Shown here one piece after another: positions 21,454-35,162 of a DNA stretch of 64,000 bases (positions are counted from its first letter, which is position 1; each line of letters begins with the position of its first letter). Origin of the DNA: Synchiropus splendidus (taxonomy: Eukaryota; Chordata; Actinopteri; Syngnathiformes; Callionymidae); NCBI RefSeq assembly GCF_027744825.2, contig NC_071349.1:2728001-2792000 (forward strand). Reading direction: 5' to 3'. The notes under the pieces are model-generated. The model did no database searches. It saw only the letters and a list, made by a program, of their open reading frames with translations, and had not been told where the DNA came from. A program made the position numbers and the translations under genes.

Positions 21454-24400
21454 TTTTTCCAAAGTTATCAACATTTTTATGTTTGGCGTTCCGGAATCGA
21501 CCTTATCTCAGGCTGAAAACGCGTTTTCTGCATTGTGCCATAACTTTGCATGGAAGATTCCGAACATGAAATTTTAACCTCCCACTAAAGCAGAAATGGT
21601 CTTTCTAGTAGTTGCACATTAAATCTAAGGTGTCTGAAGTGTTGTTCCAAAGTTATCAACATTTTTACGTTTGGCGTTTCGGAAACCACCTTATCTCAGA
21701 CTGAAAACGCGTTTTCTGCATTGTGCCATAACTTCTCAGGGAAGCTTCAGAACATGAAATGTTCACCTCCCACTATAGCAGAAAGGGTCTTTCTAGTAGT
21801 TGCACATCAAATCTAAGCTGTCTGAAGTGTTTTTCCAAAATTATCAACATTTTTATGTTTGGCGTTCCGGAACCCACCTTATCTCAGGCTGAAAACGCGT
21901 TTTACGCATTGTGCCATAATTTTGCAGGGAAGCTTCAGAATATTAAATTCTCACCTCCCACTATAGCAGAAAGGGTCTTTCTAGTAGTTGCACATCAAAT
22001 CTAAGCTGTCTGAAATGTTTTTTCCAAAGTTATCAACATTTTTATGTTTGGCGTTCCGGAACCCACCTTATCTCAGGCTGAAAACGCGTTTTCTGCATTG
22101 TCCCATAACTTTGCAGGGAAGCTTCAGAACATGAAATTTTCACTTCCCACTACAGCAGAAAGGGTCTTTCTAGTAGTTGCACATCAAATTTAAGCTGTCT
22201 GAAATGTTTTTTCCAAAGTTATCAACATTTTTATTTTTGGCGTTCCGGAACCCACCTTATCTCAGGCTGAAAACGCGTTTTCTGCATTGTGCCGTAACTT
22301 TTCAGGGAAGCTTCAGAACATGAAATGTTCGCCTTCCACCATAGCAGAAAGGGTCTTTCGAGTAGTTGCACATGAAATCTAAGCTGTCTGAAGTGTTTTT
22401 CCAAAGTTATCACCATTTTTATGTTTGGCGTTCCGGAATCGACCTTATCTCAGGCTGAAAACGCGTTGTCTGCATTGTGCCATAACTTTGCAGGGAAGCT
22501 TCAGAACATGAAATGTTCACCTCCCACTATAGCAGAAAGGGTCTTTCTAGTAGTTGCAGATCAAATCTAAGCTGTCTGATGTGTTTTTCCAAAGTTATCA
22601 ACATTTTTATGTTTGGCGTTCCGGAATCGACCTTATCTCAGGCTGAAAACGCGTTTTACACATTGTGCAATAACTTTGCAGGGAAGCTTCACAACATGAA
22701 ATGTACACATCCCACTATAGCAGAAAGGGTCTTTCTAGTAGTTGCACATCAAATCTAAGCTGTCTGAAGTGTTTTTCGAAAGTTATCAACATTTTTATGT
22801 TTGGCGTTCCAGAATCGACATTATCTCAGGCTGAAAACGCGTTGTCTGCATTGTGCCATAACTTTGCATGGAAGCTTCCGAACATGAAATTTTAACCTCC
22901 CACTATAGCAGAAAGGGTCTTTCTAGTAGTTGCACATCAAATCTAAGCTGTCTGAAATGTTTTTCCAAAGTTATCAACATTTTTATGTTTGGCGTTCCGG
23001 AATGGACCTTATCTCAGGCTGAAAACGCGTTTTACGCATTGTGCCATAACTTTTCAGGGAAGCTTGAGAACATGAAATGTTCACCTCCCACTATAGCAGA
23101 AAGGGTCTTTCTAGTAGTTGCACATCAAATCTAAGCTGTCTGAAGTGTTTTTCGAAAGTTATCAACATTTTTATGTTTGGCGTTCCAGAATCGACCTTAT
23201 CTCAGGCTGAAAACGCGTTGTCTGCATTGTGCCATAACTTTGCAGGGAAGCTTCAGAACATGAAATGTTCACCTCCCACTATAGCAGAAAGGGTCTTTCT
23301 AGTAGTTGCAGATCAAATCTAAGCTGTCTGATGTGTTATTCCAAAGTTATCAACATTTTTATGTTTGGCGTTCCGGAATCGACCTTATCTTAGGCTGAAA
23401 ACGAGTTTTACACATTGTGCAATAACTTTGCAGGGAAGCTTCTGAACATGAAATGTTCACATCCCACTATAGCAGAAAGGGTCTTTCTAGTAGTTGCACA
23501 TCAAATCTAAGCTGTCTGAAGTGTTTTTCCAAAGTTATCAACATTTTTATGTTTGGCGTTCCGGAATCGACCTTATCTCAGGCTGAAAAGGCGTTTTACG
23601 CATTGTGTCATAACTTTGCAGGGAAGCTTCAGAACATGAAATGTTCACCTCCCACTATAGCAGAAAGGGTCTTTCTAGTAGTTGCACATTAAATCTGAGC
23701 TGTCTGAAGTGTTGTTCGAAAGATATCAACATTTTTACGTTTGGCGTTTCGGAACCCACCTTATCTCAAGCTGAAAACGCGTTTTCTGCATTGTGCCATA
23801 ACTTTGCAGGGAAGCTTCAGAACATGAAATTTTCACGTCCCACTATAACAGAAATGGTCTTTCTAGTAGTTGCACAACAAATCTAAGCTGTCTGAAGTGT
23901 TTTTCCAAAGTTATCAACATTTTTATGTTTGGCGTTCCGGAATCGACCTTATCTCAGGCTGAAAACGCGTTTTCTGCATTGTGCCATAACTTTGCATGGA
24001 AGATTCCGAACATGAAATTTTAACCTCCCACTATAGCAGAAATGGTCTTTCTAGTAGTTGCACATTAAATCTAAGGTGTCTGAAGTGTTGTTCCAAAGTT
24101 ATCAACATTTTTACGTTTGGCGTTTCGGAAACCACCTTATCTCAGACTGAAAACGCGTTTTCTGCATTGTGCCATAACTTCTCAGGGAAGCTTCAGAACA
24201 TGAAATGTTCACCTCCCACTATAGCAGAAAGGGTCTTTCTAGTAGTTGCACATCAAATCTAAGCTGTCTGAAGTGTTTTTCCAAAATTATCAACATTTTT
24301 ATGTTTGGCGTTCCGGAACCCACCTTATCTCAGGCTGAAAACGCGTTTTCGGCATTGTGCCATAACTTTGCAGGGAAGCTTCAGAATATGAAATTTTCAG

Positions 24401-25215
24401 GTCCCACTATAGCAGAATGGGTCTTTCTAGTAGTTGCACATTAAATCTGAGCTGTCTGAAGTGTTGTTCGAAAGCTATCAACATTTTTACGTTTGGCGTT
24501 TCGGAAACCACCTTATCTCAGGCTGAAAACGCGTTTTCTGCATTGTGCCATAACTTCACAGGGAAGCTTCAGAACATGAAATGTTCACCTCCCACTATAG
24601 CAGAAAGGGTCTTTCTAGTAGTTGCACATCAAATCTATGCTGTCTGAAGTGTTTTTCCAAAGTTATCAACATTTTTATGTTTGGCGTTCCGGAACCCACC
24701 TTATCTCAAGCTGAAAACGCGTTTTCTGCATTGTGCCATAACTTTGCAGGGAAGCTTCAGAACATGAAATTTTCTCGTCCCACTATAACAGAAATGGTCT
24801 TTCTAGTAGTTGCACATCAAATCTAAGCTGTCTGAAGTGTTTTTCGAAAGTTATCAACATTTTTATGTTTGGCGTTCCGGAATCGACCTTATCTGAAGCT
24901 GAAAACTCGATTTCTGCATTGTGCCATAACTTTGCAGGGAAGCTTCAGAACATGAAATGTTCACCTCCCACTATAGCAGAAAGGGTCTTTCTATTAGTTG
25001 CACATCAAATCTAAGCTGACTGAAGTGTTTTTCGAAAGCTATCAACATTTTTATGTTTGGCGTTCCAGAATCGACCTTGTCTCAGGCTGAAAACGCGTTG
25101 TCTGCATTGTGCCATAACTTTGCATGGAAGCTTCCGAACATGAAATTTTAAGCTCCCACTATAGCAGAAAGGGTCTTTCTAGTAGTTGCACAATAAATCT
25201 AAGCTGTCTGATGAG
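21454..25215 (+). repeat. Large higher-order unit, copy 2 (3762 bp, 20 monomers)
   Basis: The offset from copy 1 is 3574 bp up to about 23264 and 3762 bp from about 23453. One whole extra monomer (about 23265-23452) is therefore inserted. That extra monomer has GTTATTCC, TTAGGCTG and TTACACATTGTG and matches a monomer at 15.2 kb. Similarity to copy 1 runs past the join to about 25265, the point where copy 1 reads into copy 2. Confidence 0.88.
23265..23452 (+). repeat. Extra monomer inserted in the second large unit
   Basis: This monomer has no counterpart at the homologous place in copy 1 (about 19690). It carries GTTATTCC and AAACGAGTTTTACAC and most resembles the unit at about 15210-15350, which suggests transfer or exchange with that part of the array. 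Confidence 0.75.
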
Positions 25216-28200
25216 TTTTTCCAAAGTTATCAACATTTTTATGTTTGGCGTTCCGGAATCGACCTTGTCTTAGGCTGAAAACGCGTTTTACGCGTTGTGC
25301 AATAACTTTGCAGGGAAGCTTCAGAACATGAAATGTTCACCTCCCACTATAGCAGAAAGGGTCTTTCTAGTAGTTGCACATCAAATCTAAGCTCTCTGAA
25401 GTGTTCTTCCAAAGTTATCAACATTTTTACGCTTGGCGTTCTGGAACCCACCTTATCTCAGGCTGAAAACGCGTTTTCTGTATTGTGCCATAACTTCTCA
25501 GGGAAGCTTCAGAACATGAAATGTTCACGTCCCATTATAGCAGAAAGGGTCTTTCTAGTAGTTGCACATCAAATCTAAGCTGTCTGAAGTGTTGTTCCAA
25601 AGTTATCAACATTTTTACGTTTGGCGTTTCGGAAACCACCTTATCTCAGACTGAAAACGCGTTTTCTGCATTGTGCCATAACTTTGCAGGGAAGCCTCAG
25701 AACATGAAATGTTCACCTCCCACTATAGCAGAAAGGGTCTTTCTAGTAGTTGAACATCAAATCTAAGATGTCTGAAGTGTTTTTCCAAAGTTATCAACAT
25801 TTTTATGTTTGGCGTTCCGGAATCGACCTCATCTCAGGCTGGAAACGCGTTTTACGTATTGTGCCATAACTTTGCAGGGAAGCTTCAGAACATGAAATTT
25901 TCACCTCCCACTATACCAGAAAGGGTCTTTCGAGTAGTTGCACATTAAATCTAAGCTGTCTGAAGTGTTGTTCCAAAGTCATCAACATTTTTACGTTTGG
26001 CGTTTCGGAATCGACCTTATCACAAGCTGAAAACGCGTTTTACGCATTGTGCAATAACTTTGCAGGGAAGCTTCAGAACATGAAATGTTCACCTCCCACT
26101 ATAGCAGAAAGGGTCTTTCTAGTAGTTGCACATCAAATCTAAGCTGTCTGAAGTGTTTTTCCAAAATTATCAACATTTTTATGTTTGGCGTTCCGGAACC
26201 CACCTTAACTCAGGCTGAAAACGCGTTTTCGGCATTGTGCCATAACTTTGCAGGGAAGCTTCAGAACATGAAATATTCAGGTCCCACTATAGCAGAAAGG
26301 GTCTTTCTAGTAGTTGCACATCAAATCTAAGCTGTCTGAAGTGTTTTTCGAAAGTTATCAACATTTTTATGTTTGGCGTTCCGGAATCGACCTTATCTCA
26401 GGCTGAAAACGCGTTTTACGCATTGTGCAATAACTTTGCAGGGAAGCTTCAGAAAATGAAATTTTCACCTCCCACTATAGCAGAAAGGGTGTTTCTTGTA
26501 GTTGCACATTAAATCTAAGCTGTCTGAAGTGTTGTTCCAAAGTTATCAACATTTTTACGTTTGGCGTTTCGGAAACCACCTTATCTCAGACTGAACACGC
26601 GTTTTCTGCATTGTGCCATAACTTCTCAGGGAGGCTTCAGAACATGAAATGTTCACCTCCCACTATAGCAGAAAGGGTCTTTCTGGTAGTTACACATTAA
26701 ATCTAAGCTGTCTGAAGTGTTGTTCCAAAGTTATCAACATTTTTACGTTTGGCGTTTCGGAAACCACCTTATCTCAGACTGAACACGCGTTTTCTGCATT
26801 GTGCCATAACTTCTCAGGGAGGCTTCAGAACATGAAATGTTCACCTCCCACTATAGCAGAAAGGGTCTTTCTAGTAGTTGCACATCAAATCTAAGCTGTC
26901 AGAAGTGCTTTTCGAAAGTTATCAACATTTTTATGTTTGGCGTTCCGGAATCGACCTTATCTCAAGCTGAAAACGCGATTTCTGCATTGTGCCATAACTT
27001 TGCAGGGAAGCTTCAGAACATGAAATTTTAACCTCCCACTATAGCAGAAAGGGTCTTTCTATTAGTTTCACAACAAATCAAAGCTGTCCGATGAGTTTTT
27101 CCAAAGTTATCAACATTTTTATGTTTGGCGTTCCGGAATCGACCTTATCTTAGGCTGAAAACGCGTTTTACGCGTTGTGCAATAACTTTGCAGGGAAGCT
27201 TCAGAACATGAAATGTTCACCTCCCACTATACCAGAAAGGGTCTTTCTAGTAGTTGCACATCAAATCTAAGCTGTCTGATGTGTTTTTCCAAAGTTATCA
27301 ACATTTTTATGTTTGGCGTTCCGGAATCGACCTTATCTCAGGCTGAAAACGCGTTTTACGCATTGTGCCATAACTTTGCAGGGAAGCTTCAGAAAATGAA
27401 ATTTTCACCTCCCACTATAGCAGAAAGGGTATTTCTAGTAGTTGCACATTAAATCTAAGCTGTCTGAAGTGTTGTTCCAAAGTTATCAACATTTTTACGT
27501 TTGGCGTTTCGGAAACCACCTTATCTCAGACTGAACACGCGTTTTCTGCATTGTGCCATAACTTATCAGGGAAGCCTCAGAACATGAAATGTTCACCTCC
27601 CACTATAGCAGAAAGGGTCTTTCTAGTAGTTGCACATCAAATCTAAGCTGTCTGAAGTGTTTTTCCAAAGTTATCAACATTTTTATGTTTGGCGTTCCGG
27701 AACCCACCTTAACTCAAGCTGAAAACGCGTTTTCTGCATTGTGCCATAACTTTGCAGGGAAGCTTCAGAACATGAAATGTTCACCTCCCACTATAGCAGA
27801 AAGGGTCTTTCTCGTAGTTGCACATCAAATCTAAGCTGTCTGAAGTGTTTTTCCAAAATTATCAACATTTTTATGTTTGGCGTTCCAGAACCCACCTTAA
27901 CTCAGGCTGAAAACGCGTTTTCGGCATTGTGCCATCACTTTGCAGGGAAGCTTCAGAACATGAAATATTCAGGTCCCACTATAGCAGAAAGGGTCTTTCT
28001 AGTAGTTGCACATCAAATCTATGCTGTCTGAAGTGTTTTTCCAAAGTTATCAACATTTTTATGTTTGGCGTTCCGGAACCCACCTTGTCTCAAGCTGAAA
28101 ACGCGTTATCTGCATTGTGCCATAACTTTGCATGGAAGCTTCCGAACATGAAATTTTAACCTCCCACTATAGCAGAAAGGGTCTTTCTAGTAGTTGCACA

Positions 28201-31200
28201 ATAAATCTAAGCTGTCTGATGAGTTTTTGCAAAGTTATCAACATTTTTATGTTTGGCGTTCCGGAATCGACCTTGTCTTAGGCTGAAAACGCGTTTTACG
28301 CGTTGTGCAATAACTTTGCAGGGAAGCTTCAGAACATGAAATGTTCACCTCCCACTATAGCAGAAAGGGTTTTTCTAATAGTTGCACATCAAATCTAAGC
28401 TGTCTGAAGTGTTGTTCCAAAGTTATCAACATTTTTACGCTTGGAGTTCTGGAACCCACCTTATCTCAGGCTGAAAACGCGTTTTCTGTATTGTGCCATA
28501 ACTTCTCAGGGAAGCTTCAGAACATGAAATGTTCACGTCCCATTATAGCAGAAAGGGTCTTTCTAGTAGTTGCACATCAAATCTAAGCTGTCTGAAGTGT
28601 TGTTCCAAAGTTATCAACATTTTTACGTTTGGCGTTTCGGAAACCACCTTATCTCAGACTGAAAACGCGTTTTCTGCATTGTGCCATGACTTTGCAGGGA
28701 AGCCTCAGAACATGAAATGTTCACCTCCCACTATAGCAGAAAGGGTCTTTCTAGTAGTTGCACATCAAATCTAAGATGTCTGAAGTGTTTTTCCAAAGTT
28801 ATCAACATTTTTATGTTTGGCGTTCCGGAATCGACCTTATCTCAGGCTGAAAACGCGTTTTACGGTTTGTGCCATAACTTTGCAGGGAAGCTTCAGAACA
28901 TGAAATTTTCACCTCCCACTATACCAGAAAGGGTCTTTCGAGTAGTTGCACATTAAATCTAAGCTGTCTGAAGTGTTGTTCCAAAGTTATCAACATTTTT
29001 ACGTTTGGCGTTTCGGAATCGACCTTATCTCAGGCTGAAAACGCGTTTTCGGCATTGAGCCATAACTTTGCAGGCAAGCTTCAGAACATGAAATTTTCAG
29101 GTCCCACTATGGCAGAAAGGGTCTTTCTAGTAGTTGCACATCAAATCTAAGCGGTCTGAAGTGTTTTTCCAAAGTTATCAACATTTTTATGTTTGGCGTT
29201 CCGGAATCGACCTTATCTCAAGCTGAAAACGCGTTTTCTGCATTGTGCCATAACTTTGCAGGGAAGCTTCAGAACATGAAATGTTCACCTCCCACTATAG
29301 CAGAAAGGGTCTTTCTAGTAGTTGCACATCAAATCTAAGCTGTCTGAAGTGTTTTTCCAAAATTATCAACATTTTTATGTTTGGCGTTCCGGAACCCACC
29401 TTAACTCAGGCTGAAAACGCGTTTTCGGCATTGTGCCATAACTTTGCAGGGAAGCTTCAGAACATGAAATATTCAGGTCCCACTATTGCAGAAAGGGTCT
29501 TTCTAGTAGTTGCACATCAAATCTATGCTGTCTGAAGTGTTTTTCCAAAGTTATCAACATTTTTATGTTTGGCGTTCCGGAACCCACCTTATCTCAAGCT
29601 GAAAACGCGTTATCTGCATTGTGCCATAACTTTGCAGGGAAGCTTCAGAACATGAAATGTTCACGTCCCACTATAACAGAAATGGTCTTTCTGGTAGTTG
29701 CACATCAAATCTAAGCTGTCTGAAGTGTTTTTCGAAAGTTATCAACATTTTTATGTTTGGCGTTCCGGAATCGACCTTATCTCAGGCTGAAAACGCGTTT
29801 TACGCATTGTGCAATAACTTTGCAGGGAAGCTTCAGAAAATGATATTTTCACCTCCCAATATAGCAGAAAGGGTGTTTCTAGTAGTTGCACATTAAATCT
29901 AAGCTGTCTGAAGTGTTGTTCCAAAGTTATCAACATTTTTACGTTTGGCGTTTCGGAATCGACCTTATCTCAAGCTGAAAACGCGTTTTCTGCATTGTGC
30001 CATAACTTTGCAGGGAAGCTTCAGAACATGAAATGTTCACCTCCCACTATAGCAGAAAGGGTCTTTCTAGTAGTTGCACATCAAATCTAAGCTGTCTGAA
30101 GTGTTGTTCCAAAGTTATCAACATTTTTACGTTTGGCGTTTCGGAAACCACCTTATCTCAGACTGAACACGCGTTTTCTGCATTGTGCCATAACTTCTCA
30201 GGGAGGCTTCAGAACATGAAATGTTCACCTCCCACTATAGCAGAAAGGGTCTTTCTGGTAGTTGCACATCAAATCTAAGCTGTCTGAAGTGTTTTTCCAA
30301 AGTTATCAACATTTTTATGTTTGGCGTTCCGGAACCCACCTTATCTCAAGCTGAAAACGCGTTTTCTGCATTGTGCCATAACTTTGCAGGGAAGCTTCAG
30401 AACATGAAATGTTCACCTCCCACTATAGCAGAAAGGGTCTTTTTAGTAGTTGCACATCAAATCTAAGCTGTCTGAAGTGTTTTTCCAAAATTATCAACAT
30501 TTTTATGTTTGGAGTTCCGGAACCCACCTTAACTCAGGCTGAAAACGCGTTTTCGGCATTGTGCCATAACTTCTCAGGGAAGCTTCAGAACATGAAATGT
30601 TCACCTCCCACTATAGCAGAAAGGGTCTTTCTAGTAGTTGCACATCAAATCTAAGCTGTCTGAAGTGTTGTTCCAAAGTTATCAACATTTTTACGTTTGG
30701 CGTTTCGGAAACCACCTTATCTCAAGCTGAAAACGCGTTATCTGCATTGTGCCATAACTTTGCAGGGAAGCTTCAGAACATGAAATGTTCACATCCCACT
30801 ATAACAGAAATGGTCTTTCTAGTAGTTGCACATCAAATCTAAGCTGTCAGAAGTGTTTTTCGAAAGTTATCAACATTTTTATGTTTGGCGTTCCAGAATC
30901 GACCTTATCTCAAGCTGAAAATGCGATTTCTGCATTGTGCCATAACTTTGCAGGGAAGCTTCAGAACATGAAATGTTCACCTCCAACTATAGCAGAAAGG
31001 GTCTTTCTAGTAGTTGCACATCAAATCTAAGCTGACTGAAGTGTTTTTCGTAAGCTATCAACATTTTTATGTTTGGCGTTCCAGAATCGACCTTATCTCA
31101 GGCTGAAAACGCGTTGTCTGCATTGTGACATAACTTTGCATGGAAGCTTCCGAACATGAAATTTTAACCTCCCACTATAGCAGAAAGGGTCTTTCTATTA

Positions 31201-32530
31201 GTTTCACAACAAATCTAAGCTGTCCGATGAGTTTTTCCAAAGATATCAACATTTTTATGTTTGGCGTTCCGGAATCGACCTTATCTCATGCTGAAACCGC
31301 GTTTTACGCATTGTGCCATAACTTCTCAGGGAAGCTTCAGAAAATGAAATTTTCACCTCCCACTATAGCAGAAAGGGTATTTCTAGTAGTTGCACATTAA
31401 ATCTAAGCTGTCTGAAGTGTTGTTCCAAAGTTATCAACATTTTTACGTTTGGCGTTTCGGAAACCACCTTATCTCAGACTGAAAACGCGTTTTCTGCATT
31501 GTGCCATAACTTTGCAGGGAAGCCTCAGAACATGAAATGTTCACCTCCCACTATAGCAGAAAGGGTCTTTCTAGTAGTTGCACATCAAATCTAAGGTGTC
31601 TGAAGTGTTTTTCCAAAGTTATCAACATTTTTATGTTTGGCGTTCCGGAATCGACCTTATCTCAGGCTTAAAACGCGTTTTACGGATTGTGCCATAACTT
31701 TGCAGGGAAGCTTCAGAACATGAAATTTTCACCTCCCACTATACCAGAAAGGGTCTTTCGAGTAGTTGCACATTAAATCTAAGCTGTCTGAAGTGTTGTT
31801 CCAAAGTTATCAACATTTTTACGTTTGGCGTTTCGGAATCGACCTTATCACAAGCTGAAAACGCGTTTTACGCATTGTGCAATACCTTTGCAGGGAAGCT
31901 TCAGAACATGATATTTTCACCTCCCAATATAGCTGAAAGGGTGTTTCTAGTAGTTGCACATTAAATCTAAGCTGTCTGAAGTGTTGTTCCAAAGTTATCA
32001 ACATTTTTACGTTTGGCGTTTCGGAATCGACCTTATCTCAAGCTGAAAACGCGTTTTCTGCATTGTGCCATAACTTTGCAGGGAAGCTTCAGAACATGAA
32101 ATGTTCACCTCCCACTATAGCAGAAAGAGTCTTTCTAGTAGTTGCACATCAAATCTAAGCTGTCTGAAGTGTTTTTCCAAAGTTATCAACATTTTTACGT
32201 TTGGCGTTTCGGAAACCACCTTATCTCAGACTGAAAACGCGTTTTCTGCATTGTGCCATAACTTTGCAGGGAAGCCTCAGAACATGAAATGTTCACCTCC
32301 CACTATAGCAGAAAGGGTCTTTCTAGTAGTTGCACATCAAATCTAAGGTGTCTGAAGTGTTTTTCCAAAGTTATCAACATTTTTATGTTTGGCGTTTCGG
32401 AATCGACCTTATCACAAGCTGAAAACGCGTTTTACGCATTGTGCAATACCTTTGCAGGGAAGCTTCAGAACATGATATTTTCACCTCCCAATATAGCTGA
32501 AAGGGTGTTTCTAGTAGTTGCACATTAAAT
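25216..32530 (+). repeat. Homogeneous satellite block with 16-mer and 18-mer offsets
   Basis: About 25090-26017 recurs at 28098-29025 (offset 3008 bp, 16 monomers), including the rare TTGGCGTTCTGG or TTGGAGTTCTGG with TTCTGTATTG and CCCATTATAG. Adjacent monomers at about 26520 and 26708 are near copies of each other. The linked pair m2-m3 (AAAATTATC, TTAACTC, TTCGGC, ATATTCAGG, then CTATGCTG) appears at 27.83 and 29.35 kb and again in the 7-mer. A 3-monomer tandem duplication lies at about 31840-32180 and 32404-32744 (offset 564 bp). No gene is present. Confidence 0.82.
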
Positions 32531-33846
32531 CTAAGCTGTCTGAAGTGTTGTTCCAAAGTTATCAACATTTTTACGTTTGGCGTTTCGGAATCGACCTTAT
32601 CTCAAGCTGAAAACGCGTTTTCTGCATTGTGCCATAACTTTGCAGGGAAGCTTCAGAACATGAAATGTTCACCTCCCACTATAGCAGAAAGAGTCTTTCT
32701 AGTAGTTGCACATCAAATCTAAGCTGTCTGAAGTGTTTTTCCAAAATTATCAACATTTTTATGTTTGGCGTTCCGGAACCCACCTTAACTCAGGCTGAAA
32801 ACGCGTTTTCGGCATTGTGCCATAACTTTGCAGGGAAGCTTCAGAACATGAAATATTCAGGTCCCACTATAGCAGAAAGGGTCTTTCTATTAGTTGCACA
32901 TCAAATCTATGCTGTCTGAAGTGTTTTTCCAAAGTTATCAACATTTTTATGTTTGGCGTTCCGGAACCCACCTTATCTCAAGCTGAAAACGCGTTATCTG
33001 CATTGTGCAATAACTTTGCATGGAAGCTTCAGAACATGAAATGTTCACGTCCCACTATAACAGAAATGGTCTTTCTAGTAGTTGCACATCAAATCTCAGC
33101 TGTCTGAAGTGTTTTTCGAAAGTTATCAACATTTTTATGTTTGGCGTTCCGGAATCGACATTATCTCAGGCTGAAAACGCGTTTTACGCATTGTGCAATA
33201 ACTTTGCAGGGAAGCTTCAGAAAATGAAATTTTCACCTCCCACTATAGCAGAAAGGGTGTTTCTAGTAGTTGCACATTAAATCTAAGCTGTCTGAAGTGT
33301 TGTTCCAAAGTTATCAACATTTTTACGTTTGGCGTTTCGGAAACCACCTTATCTCAGACTGAACACGCGTTTTCTGCATTGTGCCATAACTTCTCAGGGA
33401 GGCTTCAGAACATGAAATGTTCACCTCCCACTATAGCAGAAAGGGTCTTTCTGGTAGTTGCACATCAAATCTAAGCTGTCTGAAGTGTTTTTCCAAAGTT
33501 ATCAACATTTTTATGTTTGGCGTTCCGGAACCCACCTTATCTCAAGCTGAAAACGCGTTTTCTGCATTGTGCCATAACTTTACAGGGAAGCTTCAGAACA
33601 TGAAATGTTCACCTCCCACTATAGCAGAAAGAGTCTTTCTAGTAGTTGCACATCAAATCTAAGCTGTCTGAAGTGTTTTTCCAAAGTTATCAACATTTTT
33701 ATGTTTGGCGTTCCGGAATCGACCTTATCTCAGGCTGAAAACGCGTTTTACGCATTGTGCAATAACTTTGCGGCGAAGCTTCAGAAAATGATATTTTCAC
33801 CTCCCAATATAGCAGAAAGGGTGTTTCTAGTAGTTGCACATTAAAT
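32531..33846 (+). repeat. 7-mer higher-order repeat, copy 1 (1316 bp)
   Basis: This copy has seven monomers. m1: GTTGTTCC, TTTCGGAATCGACC, AGAAAGAGTC. m2: AAAATTATC, TTAACTC, TTCGGC, ATATTCAGG. m3: CTATGCTG, TTATCTGC, CATGGAAG, CACGTCCCACTATAAC. m4: TTCGAAAG, CGACATTATC, TTACGC, GAAAATGAAATTTTC. m5: TTTCGGAAACC, GAACACGCG, GGGAGGCTTC, CTGGTAG. m6: AACCCACC, TTCTGC. m7: TTACGC, GATATTTTC, CCAATATAG. The same order restarts exactly 1316 bp later. Confidence 0.9.
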
Positions 33847-35162
33847 CTAAGCTGTCTGAAGTGTTGTTCCAAAGTTATCAACATTTTTACGTTTGGCGTT
33901 TCGGAATCGACCTTATCTCAATCTGAAAACGCGTTTTCTGCATTGTGCCATAACTTTGCAGGGAAGCTTCAGAACATGAAATGTTCACCTCCCACTATAG
34001 CAGAAAGAGTCTTTCTAGTAGTTGCACATCAAATCTAAGCTGTCTGAAGTGTTTTTCCAAAATTATCAACATTTTTATGTTTGGCGTTCCGGAACCCACC
34101 TTAACTCAGGCTGAAAACGCGTTTTCGGCATTGTGCCATAACTTTGCAGGGAAGCTTCAGAACATGAAATATTCAGGTCCCACTATAGCAGAAAGGGTCT
34201 TTCTAGTAGTTGCACATCAAATCTATGCTGTCTGAAGTGTTTTTCCAAAGTTATCAACATTTTTATGTTTGGCGTTCCGGAACCCACCTTATCTCAAGCT
34301 GAAAACGCGTTATCTGCATTGTGCAATAACTTTGCATGGAAGCTTCAGAACATGAAATGTTCACGTCCCACTATAACAGAAATGGTCTTTCTAGTAGTTG
34401 CACATCAAATCTAAGCTGTCTGAAGTGTTTTTCGAAAGTTATCAACATTTTTATGTTTGGCGTTCCGGAATCGACATTATCTCAGGCTGAAAACGCGTTT
34501 TACGCATTGTGCAATAACTTTGCAGGGAAGCTTCAGAAAATGAAATTTTCACCTCCCACTATAGCAGAAAGGGTGTTTCTAGTAGTTGCACATTAAATCT
34601 AAGCTGTCTGAAGTGTTGTTCCAAAGTTATCAACATTTTTACGTTTGGCGTTTCGGAAACCACCTTATCTCAGACTGAACACGCGTTTTCTGCATTGTGC
34701 CATAACTTCTCAGGGAGGCTTCAGAACATGAAATGTTCACCTCCCACTATAGCAGAAAGGGTCTTTCTGGTAGTTGCACATCAAATCTAAGCTGTCTGAA
34801 GTGTTTTTCCAAAGTTATCAACATTTTTATGTTTGGTGTTCCGGAACCCACCTTATCTCAAGCTGAAAACGCGTTTTCTGCATTGTGCCATAACTTTGCA
34901 GGGAAGGTTCAGAACATGAAATGTTCACCTCCCACTATAGCAGAAAGGGTCTTTCTAGTAGTTGCACATCAAATCTAAGCTGACTGAAGTGTTTTTCGTA
35001 AGCTATCAACATTTTTATGTTTGGCGTTCCAGAATCGACCTTATCTCAGGCTGAAAACGCGTTGTCTGCATTGTGCCATAACTTTGCATGGAAGCTTCCG
35101 AACATGAAATTTTAACCTCCCACTATAGCAGAAAGGGTGTTTCTAGTAGTTGCACATTAAAT
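33847..35162 (+). repeat. 7-mer higher-order repeat, copy 2 (1316 bp)
   Basis: Monomers m1 to m6 repeat copy 1 with very few differences, for example TTTGGTGTTCC and GGGAAGGTTCAG in m6. The seventh monomer is a different type (CTGACTG, CGTAAGCTATC, TTGTCTGC, CATGGAAGCTTCC), so m7 was replaced in one of the two copies. Confidence 0.9.
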
